From Bacteroidia bacterium (GTDB lineage Bacteria > Bacteroidota > Bacteroidia > AKYH767-A > OLB10): 41,324 bases of DNA. Of the stretch, positions 16,359-23,996 are shown piece by piece. The notes below the pieces were generated by a model. The model had not been told where the DNA came from and did no database searches. It saw only the letters and a program-made list of their open reading frames with translations. Both the position numbers and the translations under genes were made by a program. How positions within the stretch are numbered: the stretch's first letter is position 1; every line of letters begins with the position of its first letter. Location: contig JAEUTF010000195.1 in the NCBI GenBank assembly GCA_016788185.1, forward strand, positions 1-41,324, given 5' to 3'.

Positions 16359-18392
16359 ATGAAAAAAAATCTATTCCTGTTTACCTGGATCACGGCCTTC
16401 CTGCTCCTGAATTCGGCCACTTTCGGGCAAAGCGATCGTCACCGCACGGGTAAGCCTGTCTCTGCCAGTCTTTCAGAGCTGGTGAAAGCCGGCTTTCACA
16501 AAGACGGGCTTCTCCCTTCCACAACGGCTTTGTTTGATGTTCAGTCCTATTATAACCTGGATTCCCTGGCCAGTTTTTCGGGTGGTTTTGCCGCCCTGGC
16601 CTGGACCGGCAGCGAATGGTGGGTAGCGCAGTGGAACAAGGATTCCCTGTTTACTTTTTCTCCGGCGGGCGTCCTGACGTCTTCCTTCAAAATCACCGGT
16701 GTGGGGGCATCAAATTCAGGCGTTCGCAGCATGACCTTTGACGGTACCTACCTCTATCTGGCGGATAATTCCGCGCCTGCCAACATCAAAAAAGTGGATC
16801 CGGTGACAAAAACCCTGGTGAGTACCATTTCGGTTTCTTCCACCTTCACCGTTCGTACCGCTACCTACAGCCCGCTGACCAATGGAGGAGCGGGTGGATT
16901 CTGGATCAGCAATTTCGGATCGCCGCTGGTGGAGATCGACCTGGCCGGCAATGTGCTCAACTCCGTGCCGCTCTCGGTTCATACGCTGGTGGCGGTTTAC
17001 GGTCTGGCGATGGATACGCTAACGGCCGGAGGTCCCTATCTCTGGGCTTTCGATCAGGCGGCGGGTGGTACACAGGCTAACCTTGTTCGCCTTCAGCTTC
17101 CCTCCTGCATTCCGACCTTCGTCCTGCACAATGTGAATTCCGACATCGGCGTGCAGAGCGGGAGTACGGGCATTGCCGGAGGCTTGTTCATTTCCAGTTC
17201 CGTCGTGCCCGGTGAAAACACCATCGCCGGTGTCTTGCAGGGAACTCCCGACGACATCCTCTTCGCCTACGAGCTCGACAGCGCCAGTCAGATCGCCAAC
17301 GATGCCTCGCTGGATACCATGCGCTGGCAACCCGGTTTTACCATCGTTCCCGATCAGCAGGCGGGTATTTTTACCTTTCCGGCCATCGCCACCAACCGCG
17401 GGGCCAACCTGATCTCCACGCTGACTTATACAGCCGAGGTGACACAAGGAGCAAGTGTTTTGTACACCGGCAGCGGCAATGCCAATGCGATGGCATCGGG
17501 GTCCTATGCGCTGATCAGTCCTTCGGGCACCTGGACTCCTCCCGGCATCGGAACCTACCGGGTGGGAGGGGAGGTCAGCATCGTGGGCACCAGCGATCAG
17601 AATCCTTCCAACGACACCCTTTCCTTCCGGATCAACGTTTCCGACACCGTTTACGCCCGTGACAATGGCGTAGTGAACGGCGCGCTCGGCATCGGCAGCA
17701 ACATCGGGGGAACGTTGGGGCAACTGTATACCCTGAACAGCCCGGATGTCATCACCTCGGTGACGTTCCGTTGCAACGGACCCACCGAAAACGATACCAC
17801 CCGCGTGGTGATTTATAATTTTGCCGGTTCTGCGCCCGGTACCATGATCGGCAAATCCGATTTTTATTATTTCAGTGCCTCGGATACCAACGGGGTGGTG
17901 CTGACCCTGGAGGTTAAAGACATGTCGGGCAATCCGCTCACCCTCGGTCCGGGAACTTATTTTGTCGGCATCGAGGAATACTTCGAAAACGTTTCCCTCG
18001 CCACCTCCAATTTCAACTGGAGACCAGCGGTCACCTACATCACTTTTCCCGGACAAGCCTGGGCCTCCAACGAAGCCTTTGGCTTCAAGCGGATTTATGT
18101 GTTGAGGGCCAATACGGGCAACAGCGTGACCGCTCTCCCGGAATTCGATGGAAGCGATGCCCTGCAGGTCTTCCCGAACCCCGCCCGCGACAGGATCACC
18201 CTCTCCCTGGAGCGCGGATTGTTTAGTTATGCGCTCACCGATCTCAACGGCCGCGTGCTGGAACAGCGCATGGGTCTTGGCGGAAAGAAAGAAGTACAAC
18301 TTTCCACTGATAAAATGGCTGTTGGTGTGTACCAGATCAGAGCGGTGGATCAACAGGGGCAGGTCTATCTGACCCGGTTTGTCAAGCAATAG
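16359..18392 (+). CDS. T9SS type A sorting domain-containing secreted protein
   Basis: 677 residues. A signal peptide (about residues 1-24, ending ATFGQ) directs export. Residues of about 60-300 hold repeating short strands (e.g. TFDGTYLYLADN, GLAMDTL) suggestive of a beta-propeller; about 330-580 look like Ig-like/jelly-roll beta domains. The last 75 residues are a type A T9SS sorting domain: LQVFPNPARDRITL, LTDLNGRVL and GVYQIRAV. The protein should cross the outer membrane through the Por system and be attached or released at the surface. No enzymatic motif is seen, so the role is unknown. It is a single gene with a strong hairpin after it, inserted between hpf and the tRNA-tuf cluster, which are usually close together in this phylum. 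Confidence 0.9.
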   Translation: MKKNLFLFTWITAFLLLNSATFGQSDRHRTGKPVSASLSELVKAGFHKDGLLPSTTALFDVQSYYNLDSLASFSGGFAALAWTGSEWWVAQWNKDSLFTFSPAGVLTSSFKITGVGASNSGVRSMTFDGTYLYLADNSAPANIKKVDPVTKTLVSTISVSSTFTVRTATYSPLTNGGAGGFWISNFGSPLVEIDLAGNVLNSVPLSVHTLVAVYGLAMDTLTAGGPYLWAFDQAAGGTQANLVRLQLPSCIPTFVLHNVNSDIGVQSGSTGIAGGLFISSSVVPGENTIAGVLQGTPDDILFAYELDSASQIANDASLDTMRWQPGFTIVPDQQAGIFTFPAIATNRGANLISTLTYTAEVTQGASVLYTGSGNANAMASGSYALISPSGTWTPPGIGTYRVGGEVSIVGTSDQNPSNDTLSFRINVSDTVYARDNGVVNGALGIGSNIGGTLGQLYTLNSPDVITSVTFRCNGPTENDTTRVVIYNFAGSAPGTMIGKSDFYYFSASDTNGVVLTLEVKDMSGNPLTLGPGTYFVGIEEYFENVSLATSNFNWRPAVTYITFPGQAWASNEAFGFKRIYVLRANTGNSVTALPEFDGSDALQVFPNPARDRITLSLERGLFSYALTDLNGRVLEQRMGLGGKKEVQLSTDKMAVGVYQIRAVDQQGQVYLTRFVKQ

Positions 18393-18413
18393 AACCTAAG
18401 GGTTGCAAGGCAC

Positions 18414-18454
18414 AAAGGCTCCGGAGAATTGTTCCTCCGGAGCCTTTGCTGTTT
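18414..18454 (+). terminator. Terminator of the T9SS cargo gene
   Basis: A perfect 13-bp stem (18414-18426 with 18435-18447, 8-nt loop) is followed by a moderate T stretch, 21 nt after the stop. Confidence 0.85.
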
Positions 18455-18540
18455 TCCGGCTTTTTTACTCCGGCCGGCCGGGTGATTGTTGTACCCGACC
18501 GATATCCAGGCATACAGTACGAAAAATTTCAGTTCAGATC

Positions 18541-18570
18541 TTGTTTGAAAAAGAGAATTCACTACATTTG
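18541..18570 (+). promoter_or_regulatory. Promoter of the tRNA-tuf operon
   Basis: TTG (18541-18543), 19 nt, then TACATTTG (18563-18570), an exact Bacteroidota consensus promoter. It lies 43 nt upstream of the first tRNA gene, with no other gene between. Confidence 0.88.
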
Positions 18571-18613
18571 CAGTCCCTTTTTGGGGAGTGTCTTGTAGTT
18601 CATTGATATTCAA

Positions 18614-18687
18614 GCCGATGTAGCTCAGCTGGTCAGAGCTACTGATTTGTAATCAGTAGGTCGGGGGTTCGAATCCCTCCATCGGCT
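18614..18687 (+). tRNA. tRNA-Thr (anticodon TGT)
   Basis: The acceptor stem GCCGATG/CATCGGC, D arm, anticodon stem ACTGA/TCAGT with loop TTTGTAA, and T arm with GGTTCGAATCC all fold. Anticodon TGT reads ACA. The 3' CCA is not encoded (CCT follows the discriminator T). Confidence 0.95.
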
Positions 18688-18761
18688 CCTTAAAAATTCA
18701 CCAGGTTGGTTCGTCAAACTGCTGCCGGTGACCCTTCCCTCCGGGAGGGTAAATTAATTGC

Positions 18762-18847
18762 GGGGAGATAGCCAAGTGGCCAACGGCAACAGACTGTAAA
18801 TCTGTCCTCTTCGGAGTTCGAAGGTTCGAATCCTTCTCTCCCCACCA
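18762..18847 (+). tRNA. tRNA-Tyr (anticodon GTA)
   Basis: Acceptor stem GGGGAGA/TCTCCCC, anticodon loop CTGTAAA with anticodon GTA, a long variable arm as expected of a class II tRNA, T loop TTCGAAT, and an encoded CCA. A short GC-rich hairpin (18731-18750) lies in the spacer before it and may be a processing element. Confidence 0.95.
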
Positions 18848-18890
18848 GTTCTTTATGTATTGATTTCGTCTTCCGGCACGTCAGAAATAA

Positions 18891-18966
18891 GCGGAAGTAG
18901 CTCATTTGGTAGAGCATCAGCCTTCCAAGCTGAGGGTAGCGAGTTCGAGCCTCGTCTTCCGCTCCA
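18891..18966 (+). tRNA. tRNA-Gly (anticodon TCC)
   Basis: Acceptor stem GCGGAAG/CTTCCGC, anticodon loop CTTCCAA with anticodon TCC (reads GGA), T arm with GTTCGAG, discriminator T and an encoded CCA. Confidence 0.95.
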
Positions 18967-19034
18967 GAGGGCCTTCGGGGGAGTTCATACCCGCGGGCTG
19001 CAGAGGAAAACCGGGGAGGAAAAGATGAAAATTA

Positions 19035-19067
19035 TTGAAAATGAATTTTATGATTCGATAATTTTTG
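19035..19067 (+). promoter_or_regulatory. Possible internal promoter before tRNA-Thr(GGT)-tuf
   Basis: The AT-rich segment contains TTG (19035-19037) and TAATTTTTG (19059-19067). It resembles the housekeeping promoter, but the spacing is two to three bases too long. It lies in the 186-nt gap between tRNA-Gly and tRNA-Thr and could give tuf extra transcription. Confidence 0.35.
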
Positions 19068-19121
19068 TAATTTCACGGCCCCAATGAAAGGATTGCGGCG
19101 GGCCGGAAAGACGAATGATTC

Positions 19122-19145
19122 CGGGAAAGCGTAGCTTCTTTCCCG
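19122..19145 (+). other. Hairpin just upstream of tRNA-Thr(GGT)
   Basis: CGGGAAAG and CTTTCCCG form a perfect 8-bp stem with an 8-nt loop, ending 7 nt before the tRNA. There is no T tract, so it is not a terminator; it may be a processing site. Confidence 0.5.
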
Positions 19146-19152
19146 ATTACCC

Positions 19153-19225
19153 GCCAATGTAGCTCAGTCGGTAGAGCACATCCATGGTAAGGATGAGGTC
19201 ACCAGTTCGATCCTGGTCATTGGCT
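19153..19225 (+). tRNA. tRNA-Thr (anticodon GGT)
   Basis: Acceptor stem GCCAATG/CATTGGC, anticodon stem CATCC/GGATG with loop ATGGTAA, so anticodon GGT (reads ACC/ACT), and T loop TTCGATC. CCA is not encoded. It lies 43 nt before tuf, presumably co-transcribed. Confidence 0.95.
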
Positions 19226-19268
19226 CAAAACAGTAAAACATTAACAATAAATATAACACCTTCATAAA

Positions 19269-20456
19269 ATGGCTAAAGAGAAATTTGATCGTTCCAAGCC
19301 ACACGTAAACATTGGAACCATTGGTCACGTTGACCACGGTAAGACCACTCTTACTGCTGCAATTACAAACGTTCTGTCACAGCAGGGTTTGGCTGAGAAG
19401 AGGGATTTCTCCTCTATCGATAACGCTCCCGAAGAAAAAGAGCGTGGTATCACCATCAACACCGCTCACGTAGAGTATCAGACGAAGAACCGTCACTATG
19501 CTCACGTGGACTGTCCGGGTCACGCCGACTATGTGAAGAACATGGTTACGGGTGCTGCCCAGATGGACGGTGCGATTCTGGTTGTTGCCGCTACGGATGG
19601 TCCTATGCCGCAGACACGCGAGCACATCCTGCTGGCACGCCAGGTAGGTGTTCCTAAAATTGTTGTTTTCATGAACAAAGTGGACGCGGTGGATGATCCC
19701 GAGCTGCTCGACCTTGTTGAAATGGAAATCCGCGAACTTCTTTCTTTCTACGATTATGATGGTGACAACACACCGATCATCCGTGGATCTGCACTGGGTG
19801 GTCTGAATCTCGACGCCAACTGGGTTCCGAAAATCATGGAACTGATGGATGCGGTGGATACCTTCATCCCCCTGCCTCCGCGCGAAGTAGACAAGCCTTT
19901 CCTGATGCCGATTGAGGACGTATTCTCCATCACCGGTCGTGGTACCGTAGCAACAGGCCGTATCGAGCGTGGTGTAATCAACTCCAACGATTCAGTGGAA
20001 ATCATCGGCATGCAGTCGGAGAAACTGACCTCTACCGTTACCGGTGTGGAAATGTTCCGTAAGATCCTGGATCGCGGAGAAGCCGGCGACAACGTAGGTC
20101 TTCTCCTGCGTGGTATCGAGAAAACCGATATCCGTCGTGGAATGGTAATCGCCAAGCCCGGTTCCATCAAGCCGCACGCTAAATTCAAAGCTGAGATTTA
20201 TGTATTGAAGAAAGAAGAAGGTGGCCGCCACACTCCTTTCCACAACAAATACCGTCCTCAGTTCTATTTCCGTACTACGGACGTAACCGGTGAAATCACC
20301 CTGCCGGAAGGCCGTGAGATGGTAATGCCCGGTGATAACGTAACGATCACTGTGGAGCTGATCCAGCCGATCGCCATGGACAAAGGTCTTCGCTTCGCGA
20401 TCCGTGAAGGTGGACGTACCGTGGGTGCAGGCCAGGTAACCGAGATCCTCGAGTAG
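19269..20456 (+). CDS. tuf: Translation elongation factor Tu
   Basis: 395 residues, full length. The GTP-binding motifs are intact: GHVDHGKTT (P-loop), DCPGHADY (switch II) and NKVD. Domains 2 and 3 follow ([35 protein letters not shown]). It carries aminoacyl-tRNA to the ribosomal A site. It lies between tRNA-Thr and tRNA-Trp, the conserved Bacteroidota arrangement. Codons appear strongly biased, as in highly expressed genes. A long hairpin after the stop may reduce read-through to secE-nusG. Confidence 0.98.
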   Translation: MAKEKFDRSKPHVNIGTIGHVDHGKTTLTAAITNVLSQQGLAEKRDFSSIDNAPEEKERGITINTAHVEYQTKNRHYAHVDCPGHADYVKNMVTGAAQMDGAILVVAATDGPMPQTREHILLARQVGVPKIVVFMNKVDAVDDPELLDLVEMEIRELLSFYDYDGDNTPIIRGSALGGLNLDANWVPKIMELMDAVDTFIPLPPREVDKPFLMPIEDVFSITGRGTVATGRIERGVINSNDSVEIIGMQSEKLTSTVTGVEMFRKILDRGEAGDNVGLLLRGIEKTDIRRGMVIAKPGSIKPHAKFKAEIYVLKKEEGGRHTPFHNKYRPQFYFRTTDVTGEITLPEGREMVMPGDNVTITVELIQPIAMDKGLRFAIREGGRTVGAGQVTEILE

Positions 20457-20473
20457 TCGGATATCACATAAAG

Positions 20474-20514
20474 CAGGTGCTCGTCCCGGCCTAACGGTTG
20501 GGACGCACCTGTTT
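20474..20514 (+). terminator. Terminator or attenuator after tuf
   Basis: A long two-part stem: 20474-20479 pairs with 20506-20511 and 20482-20487 with 20500-20505, separated by a small bulge. It is followed by only a short T-rich stretch (TTTAT), so termination is probably partial. Confidence 0.65.
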
Positions 20515-20665
20515 ATAAGATTCAAGGTGAAAAGTGCCGGATTCCTTCACAGGATTCTGAAAAGCAGCCCGCAGCAAGGTTGCTGCAGCCTGTGTTTCCG
20601 CCCTCTGCAAGAAGGAAGGTCGGCAGGCAGCCCGGCTCCCGGGAACAGCACATTGCACTGAATTT

Positions 20666-20741
20666 ACGGGTGTAGCTCAATTGGTAGAGTAGCGGTCTCC
20701 AAAACCGTTGGCTGGGAGTTCGAGTCTCTCCACCCGTGCCA
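20666..20741 (+). tRNA. tRNA-Trp (anticodon CCA)
   Basis: Acceptor stem ACGGGTG/CACCCGT, anticodon loop CTCCAAA with anticodon CCA, T loop TTCGAGT, discriminator G and an encoded 3' CCA. A 7-bp inverted repeat (20571-20577 with 20580-20586) lies in the spacer between tuf and this gene. Confidence 0.95.
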
Positions 20742-20776
20742 AAAGAAAAGAAGGCAAAAACAAAACGTCGATTAAT

Positions 20777-20971
20777 ATGGAAAAGATCAAAGCCTATATC
20801 GCAGATTCCTACAATGAGCTCATGAACAAAGTTTCATGGCCGACCTGGAATGAACTGCAGAGCAGTGCTATCGTGGTGCTCGTGGCGACATTGATTTTTG
20901 GTTGCGTGATCTTTTTGATTGACGCCATCTTCCAGGGAACCCTGAACCTCATTTATAACCTCTTCGCTTAA
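20777..20971 (+). CDS. secE: Preprotein translocase subunit SecE
   Basis: 64 residues, the short single-helix form. It has the amphipathic segment (YIADSYNELMNKVSWPTWNE) with the conserved VSWPTW motif, followed by one membrane helix (about 30-55). It stabilises SecY in the inner membrane. The start is the ATG at 20777; the open frame reaches upstream into tRNA-Trp, which cannot be coding. It lies directly between tRNA-Trp and nusG, as in most bacteria. Confidence 0.95.
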   Translation: MEKIKAYIADSYNELMNKVSWPTWNELQSSAIVVLVATLIFGCVIFLIDAIFQGTLNLIYNLFA

Positions 20972-20977
20972 TTGATC

Positions 20978-21535
20978 ATGACAGAGACGACAACCGGCAA
21001 TAAAAAATGGTATGTCATCCGTGCCATCAGCGGGAAAGAGAAGAAGGTGAAGCAATACATCGAGAGTGAGATTGCCCGTACCGGATTGCAGGATTATGTA
21101 GCACAGGTGCTGATCCCGATGGAGAAGTTCTACCAGATCAAAGATGGCAAGAAGATCTCCAAGGAAAGGGCTCACCTTCCCGGCTATGTGCTCATTGAGG
21201 CCGAGCTGGTAGGGGAGATCCCGCACATCATCGAGAACACCACCGGTGTGATCGGCTTCCTGGGTGCCAAGGGCGAAGCGCCCACCCCGCTCCGCCAGAG
21301 TGAAGTCAACCGGATCCTCGGCAAGTTCGATGAACTGGTGGACAGTGAAGAGGTGATCAACATTCCCTTCGTCGTTGGCGAAACCGTGAAAGTGACCGAC
21401 GGTCCTTTCAACAGCTTCTCCGGCGTGATTGAAGAAGTGAACGAAGAGAAGAAGAAGCTCAAAGTGATGGTCAAGATTTTCGGGCGCAAAACGCCGCTCG
21501 AGCTCAGTTACATGCAGGTAGAAAAAGAATCGTAA
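20978..21535 (+). CDS. nusG: Transcription termination/antitermination protein NusG
   Basis: 185 residues. The N-terminal NGN domain ([25 protein letters not shown]) binds RNA polymerase. The C-terminal KOW domain ([19 protein letters not shown]) contacts Rho or ribosomal protein uS10. The start is the ATG at 20978, 6 nt after the secE stop; an in-frame TTG abuts that stop but is less likely. Confidence 0.96.
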   Translation: MTETTTGNKKWYVIRAISGKEKKVKQYIESEIARTGLQDYVAQVLIPMEKFYQIKDGKKISKERAHLPGYVLIEAELVGEIPHIIENTTGVIGFLGAKGEAPTPLRQSEVNRILGKFDELVDSEEVINIPFVVGETVKVTDGPFNSFSGVIEEVNEEKKKLKVMVKIFGRKTPLELSYMQVEKES

Positions 21536-21553
21536 ACCGGGCCGTACGCCCCA

Positions 21554-21577
21554 TGCCGGTCAGCTTCCACTCCGGCA
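21554..21577 (+). other. Intercistronic hairpin between nusG and rplK
   Basis: TGCCGG (21554-21559) pairs with CCGGCA (21572-21577) around a 12-nt loop in the 89-nt gap upstream of rplK. There is no T tract. In E. coli the L1 repressor site lies in the leader of rplK, but no specific resemblance can be shown here. Confidence 0.35.
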
Positions 21578-21624
21578 GAAGGCACACTCTCCACGCACCC
21601 GGCCGAGTTTAATAAACAGAACAA

Positions 21625-22068
21625 ATGGCAAAAGAAATAGGCGCACTCATCAAATTACAGGTGAAAGGCGGCGCTGCCAATCCCGCACCTCCCATCGGAC
21701 CGGCTCTCGGTGCGAAAGGGGTAAACATCATGGAGTTCTGCAAGCAGTTCAATGCGCGCACCCAGGATAAGGCAGGACAGGTATTGCCGGTCATCATTAC
21801 TGTATACACCGATAAGTCGTTTGACTTCATCATCAAAACCCCTCCTGCATTCGTGCAGCTCCTTGAGGCGGCAAAAATTCAAACAGGTTCAGCTGAATCC
21901 AACCGTAAAAAAGTCGGAACCGTAACCTGGGACCAGATCCGTAAGATTGCTGAAGGCAAAATACAGGACATGAACTGCTTCACCATCGAATCAGCGATGA
22001 AGATGATTGCAGGCTCTGCCCGTAGTGCCGGTATCAATGTAGAAGGCGCTGCCCCCTGGGAACAGTAA
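21625..22068 (+). CDS. rplK: 50S ribosomal protein uL11
   Basis: 147 residues. Family hallmarks: [38 protein letters not shown], and the C-terminal RNA-binding domain ([18 protein letters not shown]). It binds the GTPase-associated centre of 23S rRNA with L10/L12 and is the usual thiopeptide target region. It is the first gene of the rplKAJL group. Confidence 0.97.
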   Translation: MAKEIGALIKLQVKGGAANPAPPIGPALGAKGVNIMEFCKQFNARTQDKAGQVLPVIITVYTDKSFDFIIKTPPAFVQLLEAAKIQTGSAESNRKKVGTVTWDQIRKIAEGKIQDMNCFTIESAMKMIAGSARSAGINVEGAAPWEQ

Positions 22069-22078
22069 GTGGGACCGC

Positions 22079-22118
22079 GGCGCCGGGAATCGCTAGCTGC
22101 TTCCCGTGATCCGGTGCC
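22079..22118 (+). other. Intercistronic hairpin between rplK and rplA, with alternative pairings
   Basis: GGCGCCGG (22079-22086) can pair with CCGGTGCC (22111-22118; one G-U). Alternatively CGGGAA (22084-22089) pairs with TTCCCG (22101-22106). The two stems share bases and exclude each other in part. There is no T tract, so this looks like a stability or translation control element. Confidence 0.45.
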
Positions 22119-22146
22119 GGAACAATTATAAACTCAGAATCAGAAA

Positions 22147-22842
22147 ATGGCTAAGTTAACTAAGAACCAAAAGGTAGCTTACGCGAAAGTAGACGCTGAT
22201 AAAGCCTACAGCCTGAACGATGCCACCAAGCTCGTGAAGGATGTTACTTTCACGAAGTTTGATGCTTCCGTCGACCTGAGTGTACGACTGGGTGTCGATC
22301 CACGGAAGGCCAATCAAATGGTACGTGGTATTGTTACCCTCCCGCACGGAACCGGTAAAACCGTTCGTGTGCTGGTGTTGTGCACCCCCGACAAAGAGCA
22401 GGAAGCCCGCGAAGCCGGCGCCGACCATGTGGGTCTTGATGATTACATCCAGAAAATCGAAGGCGGTTGGACGGATGTGGATATCGTGATCACCATGCCC
22501 GGTGTGATGGCCAAAGTGGGTAAGCTTGGTAAAATCCTGGGCCCCCGTAACCTCATGCCCAACCCCAAAACCGGTACCGTGACCAACGATGTCGGCAAAG
22601 CGGTGAAGGAAGTGAAAGCGGGTAAAATCGACTTCAAGGTGGACAAAACCGGAATCATCCATGCCTCCATCGGCAAGGTGTCTTTCGATGCCGCCAAGTT
22701 GTACGATAACGCTCACGAATTACTCCAGACTATCGTTAAGCTCAAACCATCGGCCGCAAAAGGAACATACCTCAAGAGTATCGCCCTCAGCAGCACGATG
22801 AGCCCCGGCATCCGCGTAGATGCGAAGAATGTTGCCGGGTAA
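22147..22842 (+). CDS. rplA: 50S ribosomal protein uL1
   Basis: 231 residues, normal length. Signature segments: [43 protein letters not shown] near residues 133-146, and the C-terminal return to domain I ([17 protein letters not shown]). It forms the mobile L1 stalk and in many bacteria represses its own operon. A 78-nt gap with a hairpin separates it from rplK. Confidence 0.97.
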   Translation: MAKLTKNQKVAYAKVDADKAYSLNDATKLVKDVTFTKFDASVDLSVRLGVDPRKANQMVRGIVTLPHGTGKTVRVLVLCTPDKEQEAREAGADHVGLDDYIQKIEGGWTDVDIVITMPGVMAKVGKLGKILGPRNLMPNPKTGTVTNDVGKAVKEVKAGKIDFKVDKTGIIHASIGKVSFDAAKLYDNAHELLQTIVKLKPSAAKGTYLKSIALSSTMSPGIRVDAKNVAG

Positions 22843-22865
22843 ACCAATTAACACGAATTCGTCAC

Positions 22866-23399
22866 ATGACAAGAGAAGAAAAGAACCAGATCATCGATGA
22901 ATTGGTGGGTACTTTGAGTCAGTTCAATAATTTCTATATCACCAATATAGAAACCCTGAACTCAGAAAAAACCTCCAAACTGCGTCGTCTTTGCTTTAAC
23001 AAGCAAGTGCAGTTGAAGGTGGCTAAGAATTCCCTTATCAAGAAGGCACTGGAAAAAATTGAAGGCGACTTCAGCCAGTTGATGCCCACGCTGAAAGGTT
23101 CATCGGCCATCATGGCCTGTGAAGCAGCGAGCACGCCTGCTAAACTGATCCGGGATTTCCGCAGAGACAGCGGAAAAGACGCTACCAAGCCTGCATTGAA
23201 GAGCGCTTATATCGACGGTGGAATCTACGTTGGAGACAATCAGCTGGATGCTCTCGCATCGCTGAAATCCAAAAACGAACTCATCGGAGATGTTATCGGC
23301 CTCCTTCAGTCTCCTGCAAAATCTGTTATCTCCGGCCTCAAAGGCCAGGGTGGCAAAATTGCCGGAATCCTCAAAACCCTGGAAGAGCGTGCTGCCTGA
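22866..23399 (+). CDS. rplJ: 50S ribosomal protein uL10
   Basis: 177 residues. The N-terminal rRNA-binding domain (MTREEKNQIIDELVGTL, NNFYITNIETLN, KVAKNSLIKKALE) is followed by the C-terminal helix that carries L12 dimers. It starts 23 nt after rplA, leaving no room for the long L10 leader seen upstream of rplJ in some other bacteria. Confidence 0.96.
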   Translation: MTREEKNQIIDELVGTLSQFNNFYITNIETLNSEKTSKLRRLCFNKQVQLKVAKNSLIKKALEKIEGDFSQLMPTLKGSSAIMACEAASTPAKLIRDFRRDSGKDATKPALKSAYIDGGIYVGDNQLDALASLKSKNELIGDVIGLLQSPAKSVISGLKGQGGKIAGILKTLEERAA

Positions 23400-23491
23400 G
23401 CCTCATCGCCCGGCGCAGATCACGTGGGTTTAACCCTTCCATCAAAAACAACAAACAAAAACTAAAAGTAACTCCTTAAAAATTCAATAAA

Positions 23492-23872
23492 ATGGCAGAT
23501 TTGAAAGCATTCGCTGAGCAACTCGTAAACCTGACAGTGAAAGAAGTTCAGGAACTTGCAACTATCCTCAAAGATGAGTACGGTATTGAGCCTGCTGCAG
23601 CAGCAGTAGCAGTGGCCGCTCCCGGTGCAGGTGGTGGCGCAGCCGCAGCCGCTGAAGAGAAAACAGCATTCGACGTAATCCTGAAAAGCGCAGGAGCCAA
23701 TAAACTTGCAATCGTGAAACTCGTGAAAGACCTGACCGGTCTTGGACTGAAAGAAGCGAAAGACCTGGTGGACGGCGCTCCGAAACCCCTCAAAGAAGGT
23801 GTTTCTAAGGAAGAAGCTAACGCCCTGAAGCAACAGCTTACAGAAGCTGGCGCTGAAGTTGAAATCAAGTAA
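23492..23872 (+). CDS. rplL: 50S ribosomal protein bL12 (L7/L12)
   Basis: 126 residues. The N-terminal dimer domain (about 1-32), an Ala/Gly-rich hinge ([15 protein letters not shown]) and the C-terminal factor-binding domain ([34 protein letters not shown]) are all present. It recruits translation GTPases. The A-rich leader before the ATG lacks a Shine-Dalgarno, as is usual for the phylum. A strong hairpin follows. Confidence 0.97.
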   Translation: MADLKAFAEQLVNLTVKEVQELATILKDEYGIEPAAAAVAVAAPGAGGGAAAAAEEKTAFDVILKSAGANKLAIVKLVKDLTGLGLKEAKDLVDGAPKPLKEGVSKEEANALKQQLTEAGAEVEIK

Positions 23873-23892
23873 TTGATTGTCAGTCTTCTAAT

Positions 23893-23929
23893 AGACCTGT
23901 TCCACCCGCCCGGTGGAACAGGTCTTTCC
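23893..23929 (+). terminator. Attenuator/terminator between rplL and rpoB
   Basis: A perfect 14-bp stem (23893-23906 with 23912-23925, 5-nt loop) is followed by TTCCCATTTT, an interrupted T tract. It lies 20 nt after the rplL stop and about 70 nt before rpoB, the same place as the partial attenuator of the E. coli operon. Confidence 0.75.
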
Positions 23930-23996
23930 CATTTTCTTACCCCCGGACCTTGCAGGGGCCGAACGGTTGATCAATAACAAATAAAACTCCTTCGCC

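Noticed and set aside
17019-18389. A 456-codon minus-strand frame inside the T9SS cargo gene
   Set aside because: The plus-strand gene has a signal peptide and a sorting domain; the antisense frame shows no domain.
18731-18750. A terminator between tRNA-Thr and tRNA-Tyr
   Set aside because: The short stem has a bulge and no T tract, and the tRNA genes clearly continue; a processing hairpin is more likely.
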